From the NCBI GenBank assembly GCA_946409545.1, contig CAMJWT010000026.1, positions 1-20,863 of the forward strand: DNA of 20,863 nt, given 5' to 3'. Origin of the DNA: RUG12783 sp946409545 (GTDB lineage Bacteria; Bacillota_I; Bacilli_A; RF39; UBA660). Positions 1 through 7,709 of this stretch are shown in pieces. Each line of letters begins with the position of its first letter. The stretch's first letter is position 1. The notes below the pieces were generated by a model that did not search any database, was not told the DNA's origin, and was given only the letters and a program-made list of their open reading frames with translations. A program made the translations under genes and the position numbers.

Positions 1-457
1 AGAAACCAATAAACCATTTTGTATAAGATATTCGAAAGAACCACAACATTTTGAAAAACAAAAATATGAAAAAGTCAAAATAGGTTCATGGGAAATATTA
101 AAAGAAGGACATGATGCTTACATCATAACTTATGGTGAATTTATAAACGAAGCGAAAAAAATAATTAATGAAACCAAATATGATATTGGACTTATTAATG
201 CTCGTTTTATAAAACCCATTGATGAAGATATGATGAATAGTATAAATATTCCTATATTTACTTATGAAGAAGTTACTGAAATTGGTTCTTTAGGAAGTTA
301 CTTAAAAGATAAATATAGTAATGTTATTGAAACATATGCTATTCCTGATAAATTCATTACTCAAGGAAAAAGGGATGAACTATTAAAAGAAATAGAGCTT
401 GATTATCTTAATGTAAAAGAAAAAATAGAAAACAAATTAAAAAAGACTATTAAATAG
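1..457 (+). CDS. dxs: 1-deoxy-D-xylulose-5-phosphate synthase, C-terminal part (5' end outside window)
   Basis: This is the last ~151 residues of DXS, which condenses pyruvate and glyceraldehyde-3-phosphate to DXP in the cytoplasm, the first step of the MEP isoprenoid pathway. The frame is open from base 2, so the gene enters from the left; the first in-frame ATG at 230 is internal. Seen: an arginine-aromatic-rich IRYSKEP stretch, then WEILKEGHDAYIITYG, then NARFIKPID, then an acidic-glycine stretch (EEVTEIGSLGS) and IPDKFITQG. This order is the transketolase C-terminal domain as it occurs in DXS. The thiamine diphosphate and pyrimidine-binding domains lie upstream and cannot be checked. The stop codon sits inside a terminator shared with the convergent minus-strand operon. 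Confidence 0.9.
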   Translation, partial: ETNKPFCIRYSKEPQHFEKQKYEKVKIGSWEILKEGHDAYIITYGEFINEAKKIINETKYDIGLINARFIKPIDEDMMNSINIPIFTYEEVTEIGSLGSYLKDKYSNVIETYAIPDKFITQGKRDELLKEIELDYLNVKEKIENKLKKTIK

Positions 458-463
458 TCTTTT
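441..463. terminator. Bidirectional terminator between dxs and the thioredoxin-like gene
   Basis: A 10-bp stem (AAAAGACTAT, loop TAA, ATAGTCTTTT) has T-runs on both strands. It overlaps the dxs stop and lies just past the stop of the convergent gene at 468-908, so it can end both transcripts. Confidence 0.8.
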
Positions 464-467
464 TATT

Positions 468-908
468 TTAGAAATAATTTGCTTTCAAGAAAGAAATAAG
501 ATTAGATCTTGTCAATTCTCCTTCTTCACGAGCAATAAGTTTTCCATCACTTACAACAGCGGTTGTAGGTGTACCATTAGCATCAAAGAAAGTCCATAAT
601 GCATTATAATCTTCTTCATTATCAATCGTGTTTGTATTAATATAATAAACTTTCATTTTATATTGTTTAGCAACACTTTCTATTGTTGGCCTGAAACTAA
701 TACAATGACTACAATCATCACGACCTATTAAGATAATATTTTTCTCTTTTTCTTTAATAATTGATTGTAGTTTACTATAACTAACTTCTTCAATTAAATC
801 ACTTGATTTACCATCTTTTATGAAGGCATAAACAGTTAGAGCAATAAAAAGAACAACTCCAACCATTATTATTATACTTGTTAAATTACTATTTTTCTTT
901 GATTTCAT
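468..908 (-). CDS. Membrane-anchored thioredoxin-like protein (CSHC motif)
   Basis: A 146-residue protein with a short basic N-terminus, one membrane segment (about residues 11-30) and an extracytoplasmic thioredoxin-fold domain. The active-site-like motif is C66-S-H-C69 after the strand IILIGRDD, and the cis-proline is in NGTP (P114). The fold and CxxC motif point to thiol-disulfide exchange or disulfide handling at the outer face of the membrane; the partner is unknown. It resembles the small thioredoxin-like accessory proteins of Gram-positive bacteria (bacteriocin transport accessory type) but I cannot assign it more exactly. The start is supported by GAGGT six bases upstream. It overlaps the PH-like gene by 20 nt and is a paralogue of the gene at 1350-1850. 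Confidence 0.75.
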   Translation of the reverse strand: MKSKKNSNLTSIIIMVGVVLFIALTVYAFIKDGKSSDLIEEVSYSKLQSIIKEKEKNIILIGRDDCSHCISFRPTIESVAKQYKMKVYYINTNTIDNEEDYNALWTFFDANGTPTTAVVSDGKLIAREEGELTRSNLISFLKANYF

Positions 909-1350
909 TTTTTACCTCTTCTTTTGCATAATTATTTTTCTTATCTTCTAACATTATACGATTAACATATGTTTCAATTTCGTCTAAACTAGATTTTTCA
1001 AGATTTGATATATAAACTAATTCTTTAGCGGTATCAATTATTACCATACCCCAAAATAATCCCGCATGAATTTTTAAATCATTAAATAAATCTGGTGTAA
1101 TACTTGTTATAAAATATCCAAACATAACACGTTTTTGACCAATAATAATTCTTTTATTAGTAAGCGCTACAACAGCAGTTTGAAATAAAGATGTGTTTGT
1201 ATCATTCTTCTGTCCACAAAAAGCATATAATACTTTTTCATCTTTATCTAAGATTTTTTCAATAACATCAGAATGTTTTCTAATTCTTGATGCAATTGTA
1301 AAAGAATATTTTCTTTTAAAACGTGATGCTAAATTATATACCTTTCCCAT
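889..1350 (-). CDS. Bacterial PH-like domain protein
   Basis: A 153-residue soluble protein without signal or membrane segment. The central part (about residues 34-135) has the pattern of small bacterial PH domains: ILDKDEKVLYAFCG, then ALTNKRIIIG, then a run of short beta strands and a closing helix (SSLDEIETYVNRIM). The ALTNKRIII signature is typical of such domains (bPH families); their ligands are mostly unknown. The C-terminus is a charged helical tail. Its ATG shares one base with the stop of the upstream thioredoxin-like gene (TAATG), and it overlaps the next thioredoxin-like gene by 20 nt, so the three are translationally linked. AGGTG lies nine bases upstream. Function unknown; a role at the membrane with its two neighbours is inference. 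Confidence 0.65.
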   Translation of the reverse strand: MGKVYNLASRFKRKYSFTIASRIRKHSDVIEKILDKDEKVLYAFCGQKNDTNTSLFQTAVVALTNKRIIIGQKRVMFGYFITSITPDLFNDLKIHAGLFWGMVIIDTAKELVYISNLEKSSLDEIETYVNRIMLEDKKNNYAKEEVKNEIKEK

Positions 1351-1850
1351 TAAATAACACCTACTTTTCTAAACCATGTCGTTAATTCATCATAAGTCAT
1401 CTCACCTGATACAGAATCAACTAATTCTTGATTTTCAAATACACCCATACTTGGTGTACCTTCTTGTTTTATTTTAGCCCAAATAAAATTCCAATCTTCT
1501 TCTGTTTCAATACTATATGCATCTAGATAATAAACTTTAATATCATTCTCATTTGCAAACTTTGTAATTACAGGTTTAAACGCAATACAATGACTACAAT
1601 CAGGCCTTCCTAATAATAACACAAATTTATCACTAGATTTATATAAATCATAAAATTTTTCTGTATCAATTTCAATATAATTACTTTCTTTAAAATCTTT
1701 TAGAGGATCACGACCTTTAATAGATACAAAGATTGAAAGTCCTACTAAAAGAACAATACTTAATGCAATTATCGTTTTTCCTAGGATATTATCAGATTCT
1801 TTTAAATCTTCAAAATCTTTATCAATGACATCTTCTTTTTCTTTAGCCAT
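1350..1850 (-). CDS. Membrane-anchored thioredoxin-like protein, paralogue of the gene at 468-908
   Basis: A 166-residue protein: acidic cytoplasmic N-terminus, one membrane segment (about 23-44), then a thioredoxin-like domain with C85-S-H-C88 after FVLLLGRPD and a cis-proline (P123) in QEGTPS. Much of the pattern around the CxxC is shared with the downstream paralogue (GR-D-CSHCI-F-P, then KVYY), so the pair arose by duplication. I start it at the ATG at 1850, which has AGGTG six bases upstream, rather than the TTG one codon earlier. It begins 32 nt after the nuclease stop and ends overlapping the PH-like gene. A role in extracytoplasmic thiol chemistry follows from the fold; the substrate is unknown, although the upstream secreted nuclease carries cysteines. 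Confidence 0.75.
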   Translation of the reverse strand: MAKEKEDVIDKDFEDLKESDNILGKTIIALSIVLLVGLSIFVSIKGRDPLKDFKESNYIEIDTEKFYDLYKSSDKFVLLLGRPDCSHCIAFKPVITKFANENDIKVYYLDAYSIETEEDWNFIWAKIKQEGTPSMGVFENQELVDSVSGEMTYDELTTWFRKVGVI

Positions 1851-1882
1851 CAAAACACCTCGTTTAAATTATAACATATATT

Positions 1883-2566
1883 TTAAATTACTTTAATTAT
1901 TGTTTTAAAAAAGTTAATTATAACATCAAGGACATCTCTATTTTTAGAGGAATCATTTTCTTCACTCCATATACCTAGATGTTTCTCTTTAGCTTTATTT
2001 TCAATTTCTTTTAATTGTTCTGTATACTTATATTCGTTATAAAGATACTTTAATTCAGCATATCCTTTTCTTAGTAATTCTTTTTGAACCATTTTATTAT
2101 CGGCATATAAATAAACTAGTGGTCTATCATATTTATCTTTTTTATCACTATTTTCTTCATATTCAATTTGTAATACTTTAGCTTTTTTTAATATATTACA
2201 AGTATAATCACTAGCTTCTTTTCCATATTTTTCAACTGGTTTTTCTGGAGTTACACTTTCAGGAGTATCAATTGCAAGTAATCTTACTCTTTCTTTTTTT
2301 CCATCAATAATTAAATAAGCTGTATCACCATCAATACATTTACTAAATTTAACTTCAATTAATTTCTTGTTATTACATGAAGGTTCTACTACTTTTTGAT
2401 TATTATCATAAATCCATTTATTATTCTTTTTCTTAATAATATACCAATTATCATTGTCTATTCCATAATAATTACCATTACAATATATAATACTATCATT
2501 TTTAATACTTGCAGATGTAACTAAAGGAAACATTATTAAGAAAAAGAAGAACATTATCTTTTTCAT
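1883..2566 (-). CDS. Secreted staphylococcal-type (thermo)nuclease
   Basis: A 227-residue calcium-dependent sugar-nonspecific nuclease of the SNase family. It has a signal peptide (basic start, phenylalanine-rich core, probable cleavage after VTSA at about residue 19). A ~50-residue extra N-terminal segment holding two cysteines (C29, C64) precedes the SNase fold, with a further cysteine at C77. Catalytic positions equivalent to R35, E43 and R87 of the S. aureus enzyme are present: R95 and E103 in VRLLAIDTPE, and R148 in DKYDRPLVYLYAD; the family ending GIWSE is also present. After it comes a short hydrophobic amphipathic tail (211-227) that may hold it at the membrane. The start has GGAGG five bases upstream. 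It lies 23 nt after the unknown gene upstream and 32 nt before the thioredoxin-like gene, with no terminator between. Confidence 0.92.
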   Translation of the reverse strand: MKKIMFFFFLIMFPLVTSASIKNDSIIYCNGNYYGIDNDNWYIIKKKNNKWIYDNNQKVVEPSCNNKKLIEVKFSKCIDGDTAYLIIDGKKERVRLLAIDTPESVTPEKPVEKYGKEASDYTCNILKKAKVLQIEYEENSDKKDKYDRPLVYLYADNKMVQKELLRKGYAELKYLYNEYKYTEQLKEIENKAKEKHLGIWSEENDSSKNRDVLDVIINFFKTIIKVI

Positions 2567-2589
2567 TCTTCCTCCAATATTATTATATA

Positions 2590-3402
2590 CTATTTAATTC
2601 TTTTTTGTAACTTTAATACTTTAGAAATAGTAACTTTTTTAGGATATTTTATACCCATTGAATCCAAACACTCTGACAAAGGATTATCTAACTCAATATG
2701 ATTACTTAATATATCATCATTTATTCCTAATGTATAATTTTGATAATCATTGATATTATAAAATAATTTTTTACTTATTTTCAAAAAAATTGGTTGATAA
2801 TTAATATAGTCTATTTCTTCATTATCTTCTAAGATGGAAGATCCTTTTGAAGTATCATATAGTATAGGATTAGCATTAAGAACTACTCTTCTTAATACAT
2901 TTAAATCATGATATTTATCTTTTTCAGTATATCCCATACAAACTTTTAATCTTCCACAATAAAATTCATTAATATCATGTAACTCTTTAAAAGTAAAATT
3001 ATTCTTTTTAAAGACTCCACTAAAAATTCTTTTAGCTTCATCATCAGTTACTGATAAACCTAAATCAAAATCAATCTTTGGTACAACTTCTATTAAAGGT
3101 ACTAAATCACTACAATAATCTCTACCTTCTAATGAATAAATAATTCCATTATGAAGGCACATAAAATGATTTTCATCTATGCGATAAAAGATTGATAACA
3201 AAGACTCATATTTATGTTTACTATCAAAACGTAATAATTTCTCAAACTTAACTGCAATTAAACTAACAGCTCCATTATCCATTGTTGTATTAATAGTTTT
3301 AGCACCAGAATCATTTCCCTTTTTTTCTTCTTCAAGAGATAAATATGGTCTATTAATATTTAGATATCCAACATAATAATTTTCAACATCATTTTTTTGC
3401 AT
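2590..3402 (-). CDS. Uncharacterised protein, first gene of the nuclease-thioredoxin operon
   Basis: A 270-residue soluble protein of mixed alpha/beta composition that I do not recognise. There is no signal peptide or membrane helix. Features seen include a segment CLHNGIIYSLEGRDYCSDLVPLIEVV and a basic C-terminal helix (KKVTISKVLKLQKRIK). The frame is open to an ATG at 3468, but that lies in the -35 box of a good promoter. The ATG at 3402 has GGAG five bases upstream and falls downstream of the predicted transcription start, so I use it. It is the first gene of the minus-strand operon and is divergent from the CatA-like gene. Function unknown. Confidence 0.6.
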   Translation of the reverse strand: MQKNDVENYYVGYLNINRPYLSLEEEKKGNDSGAKTINTTMDNGAVSLIAVKFEKLLRFDSKHKYESLLSIFYRIDENHFMCLHNGIIYSLEGRDYCSDLVPLIEVVPKIDFDLGLSVTDDEAKRIFSGVFKKNNFTFKELHDINEFYCGRLKVCMGYTEKDKYHDLNVLRRVVLNANPILYDTSKGSSILEDNEEIDYINYQPIFLKISKKLFYNINDYQNYTLGINDDILSNHIELDNPLSECLDSMGIKYPKKVTISKVLKLQKRIK

Positions 3403-3440
3403 AAAAACTCCAAGTTTATAACTATATAAACTCCAAATAT

Positions 3441-3468
3441 ATTTTATATGTTTATTATTAATTGTCAA
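3441..3468 (-). promoter_or_regulatory. Sigma-A-type promoter of the nuclease-thioredoxin operon
   Basis: On the minus strand TTGACA (3468-3463), 16 nt spacer and TAAAAT (3446-3441). The predicted start near 3434 supports translation from 3402 rather than 3468. Confidence 0.65.
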
Positions 3469-3495
3469 TATTGTATAATTAAATTGGTGATAAGA

Positions 3496-4149
3496 ATGAA
3501 TGAATTTGATATGGAAAATTCTAGTAGATATAATACTTATACTTGGTTTAAGAGTTTTAGTAATAGTACATATGGTGTTAATGTTAAATTAGATGTTACA
3601 AAAATAGTTAAATTAACAAAAGAAAGAAATGAATCATTTTTTATTAATTTTCTATTTATTATTTTAAAAGGATTAAATACTACACCTGAAATGAGAATGC
3701 GTTTAATTGATGATAAACCATATATCTTTGATGATATTAATCCTGCTTTTACTGTTATGACAAAAGCAGGTACTTTTGAAAATGTAAGATTAAAAAATAA
3801 TACTAATTATCAAGAATTTTATAAAGCCGCTAAAGAAGTTATTGAAGAAAGTAAAAATAAAGAAAAAATTATAAAATGTGATTATAATCCCACAAACATG
3901 TATAACGAATATTATATTACTTGTACTCCATGGCTTGATTTTGTAAGTTTAACCCATCCAATTCCTGATGATAAATCTTCACAAACTGTTCCTAGAGTAT
4001 GTTGGGGTAAATATATAGATAATAATGGTAAATACGAATTAACATTAAATATTACTGTAAGTCATATCTTTGTAGATGGCTATCCTCTTTCTCAAACATT
4101 TTTAAAAATACAAGAATTACTTGATAACTGCGAAAAGATATTAAAATAA
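3496..4149 (+). CDS. CatA-like O-acyltransferase (chloramphenicol acetyltransferase fold)
   Basis: A 217-residue cytoplasmic protein with the length and pattern of the CAT family, trimeric acetyl-CoA-dependent O-acetyltransferases. Seen: an N-terminal aromatic segment (YTWFKSF), TPWLDFVSLTHP, and near the C-terminus VSHIFVDG with H190 and D194-G195, matching the catalytic His and Asp-Gly of the HxxxDG motif. The usual double histidine is S-H here, but the catalytic (second) histidine is kept. Many family members in gut Bacillota are chromosomal and have no shown drug resistance, so I do not call it a resistance gene. The frame opens at 3448 but the ATG at 3496 has GGTGA at six bases; a TATAAT box lies at 3474-3479. 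Confidence 0.8.
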   Translation: MNEFDMENSSRYNTYTWFKSFSNSTYGVNVKLDVTKIVKLTKERNESFFINFLFIILKGLNTTPEMRMRLIDDKPYIFDDINPAFTVMTKAGTFENVRLKNNTNYQEFYKAAKEVIEESKNKEKIIKCDYNPTNMYNEYYITCTPWLDFVSLTHPIPDDKSSQTVPRVCWGKYIDNNGKYELTLNITVSHIFVDGYPLSQTFLKIQELLDNCEKILK

Positions 4150-4159
4150 AATTGGTATA

Positions 4160-4168
4160 TGATATAAT
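4160..4168 (+). promoter_or_regulatory. Extended -10 promoter for the small membrane protein
   Basis: TGATATAAT is an extended -10 box (TG at 4160-4161, TATAAT at 4163-4168), with no clear -35. AGGAG and the ATG at 4187 follow closely. Confidence 0.45.
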
Positions 4169-4186
4169 AAGAATAAGGAGATTAAA

Positions 4187-4594
4187 ATGGATAAAAAAGA
4201 TAAAGGGTTAATATTAATTATTATAGGAGTTCTATTATTATTTGTAATAGGTATACATACAATGCTTTCCGTTAAAGAAAATAATGAAATTCCTAATGAT
4301 TACATTGCAATTTTTCATGGCGGTGTTGGTGAAAGAACATATGAAACATATATCTATAAAATAGATAATGGTCAACCTAATATGGGATTTAAATATATAA
4401 ATGTAACTAGTACAACAACTTCTTATGGAAGTCCAAGATGGGAACATCGAGTTACTGAAAGAGGTACTGTTGATTTTACTGATGATGTCTTCATTGTTGC
4501 TGAAAAAAATCATGCTTATTCATATGTTACGGTACCAAAAAGTAATGAGACTTATACTATTGAAGAATTTCAAGCAAAATTTATAATGAATTAA
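4187..4594 (+). CDS. Small membrane-anchored protein with an extracytoplasmic domain, unknown
   Basis: A 135-residue protein: a basic start (MDKKDKG), one strongly hydrophobic helix (about 8-28), then a ~105-residue domain outside the cell that looks beta-rich (IAIFHGGVGERTYETYIYKI, VTSTTTSYGSPRW, FTDDVFIVAEKNHAYSYVTV). No cysteines and no lipobox, so it is anchored by the helix alone. I do not recognise the domain. AGGAG lies upstream of the ATG, with its own promoter. It converges on the lipase/DUF4176 operon and shares a terminator with it. The position next to a predicted secreted lipase allows a surface immunity role, but nothing in the sequence shows it. Confidence 0.6.
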   Translation: MDKKDKGLILIIIGVLLLFVIGIHTMLSVKENNEIPNDYIAIFHGGVGERTYETYIYKIDNGQPNMGFKYINVTSTTTSYGSPRWEHRVTERGTVDFTDDVFIVAEKNHAYSYVTVPKSNETYTIEEFQAKFIMN

Positions 4595-4621
4595 AAAAGA
4601 TTGGAAAAACCAATCTTTTTT
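4593..4621. terminator. Bidirectional terminator between the small membrane protein and the DUF4176 gene
   Basis: A perfect 12-bp stem (4593-4604 with 4610-4621) around AAAAA, GATTGG/CCAATC core, with six T on each strand. Serves the convergent genes ending at 4594 and 4620. Confidence 0.85.
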
Positions 4622-4877
4622 ATTTTATCTCTTCATCATTCGTTTTCTTATAAGATTCCACATCTAATCCTTTGAATAATACTTTATCAATCTGTTCTTT
4701 TTTAAAAGATAAAACATTTTCTATTGTTGTTAAACCAACTGGATAAAGACATGCTACATAATCATTTTCTTTTTTAGTATCGGCAACAATAAACTTGCAA
4801 TAACCAATTATCATTAATTTAGCGATACCGTCTTTTAAAGTAACAATGCTACCAATAGGTAATAATTCTTCTTTCAT
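4620..4877 (-). CDS. DUF4176 family protein (type VII secretion-associated)
   Basis: An 85-residue protein starting MKEELLPIGSIVTLKDG, followed by KLMIIGYCKF, NDYVACLYPVGL and a C-terminal segment FKKEQIDKVLFKGL. This LLPIGS-KLMIIG-YDYV-CLYPxG order is the DUF4176 signature. The family recurs in T7SSb loci of Bacillota beside LXG-type effectors and their helical partners; its molecular role is not established, with chaperone-like or accessory functions usually suspected. The frame is open upstream to 4940, overlapping the lipase gene, but the ATG at 4877 has AAGGAG six bases before it and gives the normal family start. It is the last gene of the operon, 17 nt after the lipase stop. Confidence 0.8.
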   Translation of the reverse strand: MKEELLPIGSIVTLKDGIAKLMIIGYCKFIVADTKKENDYVACLYPVGLTTIENVLSFKKEQIDKVLFKGLDVESYKKTNDEEIK

Positions 4878-4894
4878 TATTCTCTCCTTATTTT

Positions 4895-7090
4895 TTATAA
4901 TAATTGTAAAATATTTACTTTTCCCGGATTTAAACACCAATTCAAATAAACTAAAAGTGCCTTCATATCACCGTGGAATGTATTATATAATTCTTGATAA
5001 TAATCTTCTCCATATATTTCAATTATCATTTCTTTAAATGCTTTATAATCATTATTTGAATCATTTGATTCGATGATATTACCATTTTCATCAAACGATC
5101 CATATCGAGATAACTCTACAACATAAGGCAAATGAACGCCTGAAAATAATACTTCTAATTTTTGAAGGTTAAGAATCGTATCAACATTAAAGAGATCCAT
5201 ATTATATTGGAATAAAGAAAGGATTTTATTTAACGTCGTTTTATTTTCATTTAAGAATTTAAAAACATCATTAAGATTTATCTTTCCGTCTCCCTTTTCA
5301 AGACTCTCAATATATGAATCTAATTCATCTAATAGATATTCTGTTCCATCACTTCCATGATTATTAGCAAGAATAAGTCCTGCAATAAGTCCAGGAATAC
5401 CTAATAATCTAAGGCCTACCAAGCCACCACCAACAGTTAAACCTGTATCAACATTTGCTTTATTATCATGGCATAATTTTGAAATTTCTTTCAATAATTC
5501 GATGTAATAACTGGTTACCATTTCGCTTAGATAACTATCATCAGATAAGGCTACTTGTCGAGCACTATCAATAGCGCTTTGATAATCAAGAGGGATTATC
5601 TTTGCATATTTATTATAGGCGTTATTACATAATTTTTCATCACTATATGTTGATACTACATCACCTTGAGCTATATATAATTTCAAATGATTATTACTTG
5701 CAATTTCATCAACATTACTATTAGCATCAGTACTAAATGGATTATATAGAATTAAATCATTTAATTTATCTTTATATTCATTATAATACGTTAAATATGC
5801 ATGTTCAGCTAATCCACCACCTAAAGAATAACCACCAACATTTACCTTATCATATTTATTAAGATATGTTTTTAAAAACTCTTCAGCTTGGGCTCTTTGA
5901 CTATTATATTGACTAGATAATGCTACATTTGATACTGCATCAACACCAATTCCACCAACATCTTTCATGACAGGATACAAATCATATAATAAATCATCAA
6001 ATTCATATGGATTTGTAGAATTGTAATAAACTAATGCTGTATTTGATTTATCTTCTAATACAATGGCATCAAAACCATCATTTCCACTAACAGCATCAAC
6101 AATTTTTAATTCTCCAAAGCCATATGTTACTAAATGACCTAAGAAAAGATTCTTAAAAGCTTTATCTTTAAATTTATCTTTATCTCTCATTAGAGTATCA
6201 GTATCAATAGAAGCACTTAAATAATCACTTGCTGTATATCCATATGATGAATCGAACGTTTCCAAAAATAATTCATTAATTGTTTTGCCTTTAATCGATT
6301 CTAAATCTCCTTCATAGAAATACTCCAAAAAGCTTAAATTGGCTAACATAACATTTTGTAAATCACTAAATTCACTAAACAATCCACTAACATTAATTTG
6401 TGAATCATATTTAGTCATCAAAAGAAGTGATTCTAACATAATAGTCGCTAGGGGATTATTACTACCACTATTAATGAAATCACCATTTATTAAATCATCA
6501 ATAGTTGTTTTACCTTCAAATAGTAAATCGATTATCTCATCCATGTTTTTTTCTAACTTAGAATCAATACCAACATATAATAATACCGAAATATTAATAT
6601 TTTCCGTTAAATCTTTATTATTATTTTTTATAGTATCCCATTCCGTAGCAACTGTTTTTTTGTAATTACTATTATAATATGATAGCAATTCACCATCAAA
6701 ATAACTGCTCTCACTTTTATTTGGTAAAAAACTATCAAGTTCTATTTTACAATTATTTAATTCATCAATTATCTTAGTATACATTTCTAAGTCAATTGAA
6801 ATGTTACTTTCTAGTTGATTAGATGCACTACTTTTAGGTTGATTATAAGAACTTGATGGGGATGAATTCAAATTAAAAGAATTATTAATTGTATATATCG
6901 TTTCCCCTACTGTTAAATCTTTAGAAAGCGTCATTTCATATTTATCAAATTTAACTACATAATCATTATTCGCATTAATCTCATATCGAATATTGGTCAT
7001 ATCATAATCAGCAATATTATTTTTCATATATTCAAGAACATATGTAATATTATCTTCAGTTAGTTTAAAAGGAAATAAAGAATTAAGCAT
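4895..7090 (-). CDS. Large lipase-like (alpha/beta-hydrolase) protein, candidate T7SSb effector
   Basis: A 731-residue protein. In order: a small mixed domain (1-72), a Ser-rich linker (75-95), a long helical region (about 96-285), an alpha/beta-hydrolase core (about 290-590) and a C-terminal helical tail. The nucleophile elbow GGYSLGGG places S422 in GxSxG; D477 in AQGDVVS and H578 in NNHGSDG are the likely rest of the triad, as in Lipase_3/Mbeg1-like hydrolases. A glycine-rich hydrophobic stretch (about 549-576) could insert into membrane. No signal peptide. Three small WXG100/LXG-partner-like genes precede it and DUF4176 follows, the setting of a T7SSb substrate; TslA of S. aureus is a known lipase substrate of this system. 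I start at the ATG at 7090 (AGGTG at six bases) and not the GTG at 7099. Confidence 0.7.
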   Translation of the reverse strand: MLNSLFPFKLTEDNITYVLEYMKNNIADYDMTNIRYEINANNDYVVKFDKYEMTLSKDLTVGETIYTINNSFNLNSSPSSSYNQPKSSASNQLESNISIDLEMYTKIIDELNNCKIELDSFLPNKSESSYFDGELLSYYNSNYKKTVATEWDTIKNNNKDLTENINISVLLYVGIDSKLEKNMDEIIDLLFEGKTTIDDLINGDFINSGSNNPLATIMLESLLLMTKYDSQINVSGLFSEFSDLQNVMLANLSFLEYFYEGDLESIKGKTINELFLETFDSSYGYTASDYLSASIDTDTLMRDKDKFKDKAFKNLFLGHLVTYGFGELKIVDAVSGNDGFDAIVLEDKSNTALVYYNSTNPYEFDDLLYDLYPVMKDVGGIGVDAVSNVALSSQYNSQRAQAEEFLKTYLNKYDKVNVGGYSLGGGLAEHAYLTYYNEYKDKLNDLILYNPFSTDANSNVDEIASNNHLKLYIAQGDVVSTYSDEKLCNNAYNKYAKIIPLDYQSAIDSARQVALSDDSYLSEMVTSYYIELLKEISKLCHDNKANVDTGLTVGGGLVGLRLLGIPGLIAGLILANNHGSDGTEYLLDELDSYIESLEKGDGKINLNDVFKFLNENKTTLNKILSLFQYNMDLFNVDTILNLQKLEVLFSGVHLPYVVELSRYGSFDENGNIIESNDSNNDYKAFKEMIIEIYGEDYYQELYNTFHGDMKALLVYLNWCLNPGKVNILQLL

Positions 7091-7406
7091 TAGGATCACC
7101 TACTTTTCCTTTTGATAAATCATAAGATAGTTGATCATCTAACTCTTTTGCTTTTTTATTTAAATCAATACAACGAGAATTAATATTACTTATTAATGAT
7201 TCAATACTTTTTATTTCTTTTTCTAATTCTTCTTTAACATGACTAGTTAAATAATCACCATCTTTTGGATCTTCAATCATATCAAGTAATTCTGTATACT
7301 TTTCTTTTATTTTTTCTAACTTAGGTATAAGAGTCCCCTTTGTGTCTTTTTCATAGTTTGCAACTTGATTACGATATTTATAACTTATTTTAATACCATC
7401 ATCCAT
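7083..7406 (-). CDS. Small helical protein, T7SSb effector partner-like
   Basis: A 107-residue, highly charged and almost wholly alpha-helical protein with heptad-like spacing over about 10-90 (LIPKLEKIKEKYTELLDMI, then ELEKEIKSIESLISNI). There are no membrane segments. Size, helicity and place directly before the effector fit the LXG-associated helical proteins that bind T7SSb substrates and help target them; no WxG is visible. It overlaps the lipase start by 8 nt (ATGCTTAA), which implies translational coupling and matched amounts. AGGAG lies seven bases before the ATG. The family (DUF3130- or DUF5082-like) cannot be decided by eye. Confidence 0.6.
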   Translation of the reverse strand: MDDGIKISYKYRNQVANYEKDTKGTLIPKLEKIKEKYTELLDMIEDPKDGDYLTSHVKEELEKEIKSIESLISNINSRCIDLNKKAKELDDQLSYDLSKGKVGDPNA

Positions 7407-7415
7407 AAATCTCTC

Positions 7416-7709
7416 CTAATTAACCATCTTATCAATTGCATCGTTAACACTATCATATGATGATATTATTTTATTAAGATTTGATGATAAACTTGTATTG
7501 CGATTATTAATAACATTTTTGGAATTAGCTAAATAAGATAAAAATTTATCTTTATATTTTTTTCCAGCATTACTATTAAATTCTTCATCAAATATCTGCA
7601 TATCATCTATCATATCTTCAATAACTTTTATCATTTGACTATTTTTATTGATAATACCTTTTTCAAACTCTCTAATATTCATAGTATCGATTACATAATT
7701 AGTTTCCAT
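7416..7709 (-). CDS. WXG100-like small helical protein
   Basis: A 97-residue helical protein: two long helices (about 10-40 and 52-95) separated by a turn, FNSNAGKKYKDKF. That central motif resembles the WXG100-type turn with the tryptophan lost (x-A-G followed by a Y-x3-F helix). Proteins of this size and shape form helical hairpins and dimerise with partners for type VII export. It overlaps the upstream gene by 11 nt and is 9 nt from the next; GAGGT precedes the ATG. Cytosolic or secreted state cannot be told from sequence. Confidence 0.6.
   Translation of the reverse strand: METNYVIDTMNIREFEKGIINKNSQMIKVIEDMIDDMQIFDEEFNSNAGKKYKDKFLSYLANSKNVINNRNTSLSSNLNKIISSYDSVNDAIDKMVN

Noticed and set aside
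3496..4149. Chloramphenicol resistance gene
   Set aside because: The fold and catalytic His are those of CAT, but it is divergent and in an ordinary chromosomal setting; resistance cannot be claimed from this.
4238..4513. 91-residue open frame antisense to the small membrane protein
   Set aside because: Lies wholly within the plus-strand gene, which has promoter, ribosome binding site and terminator; the antisense frame has none.
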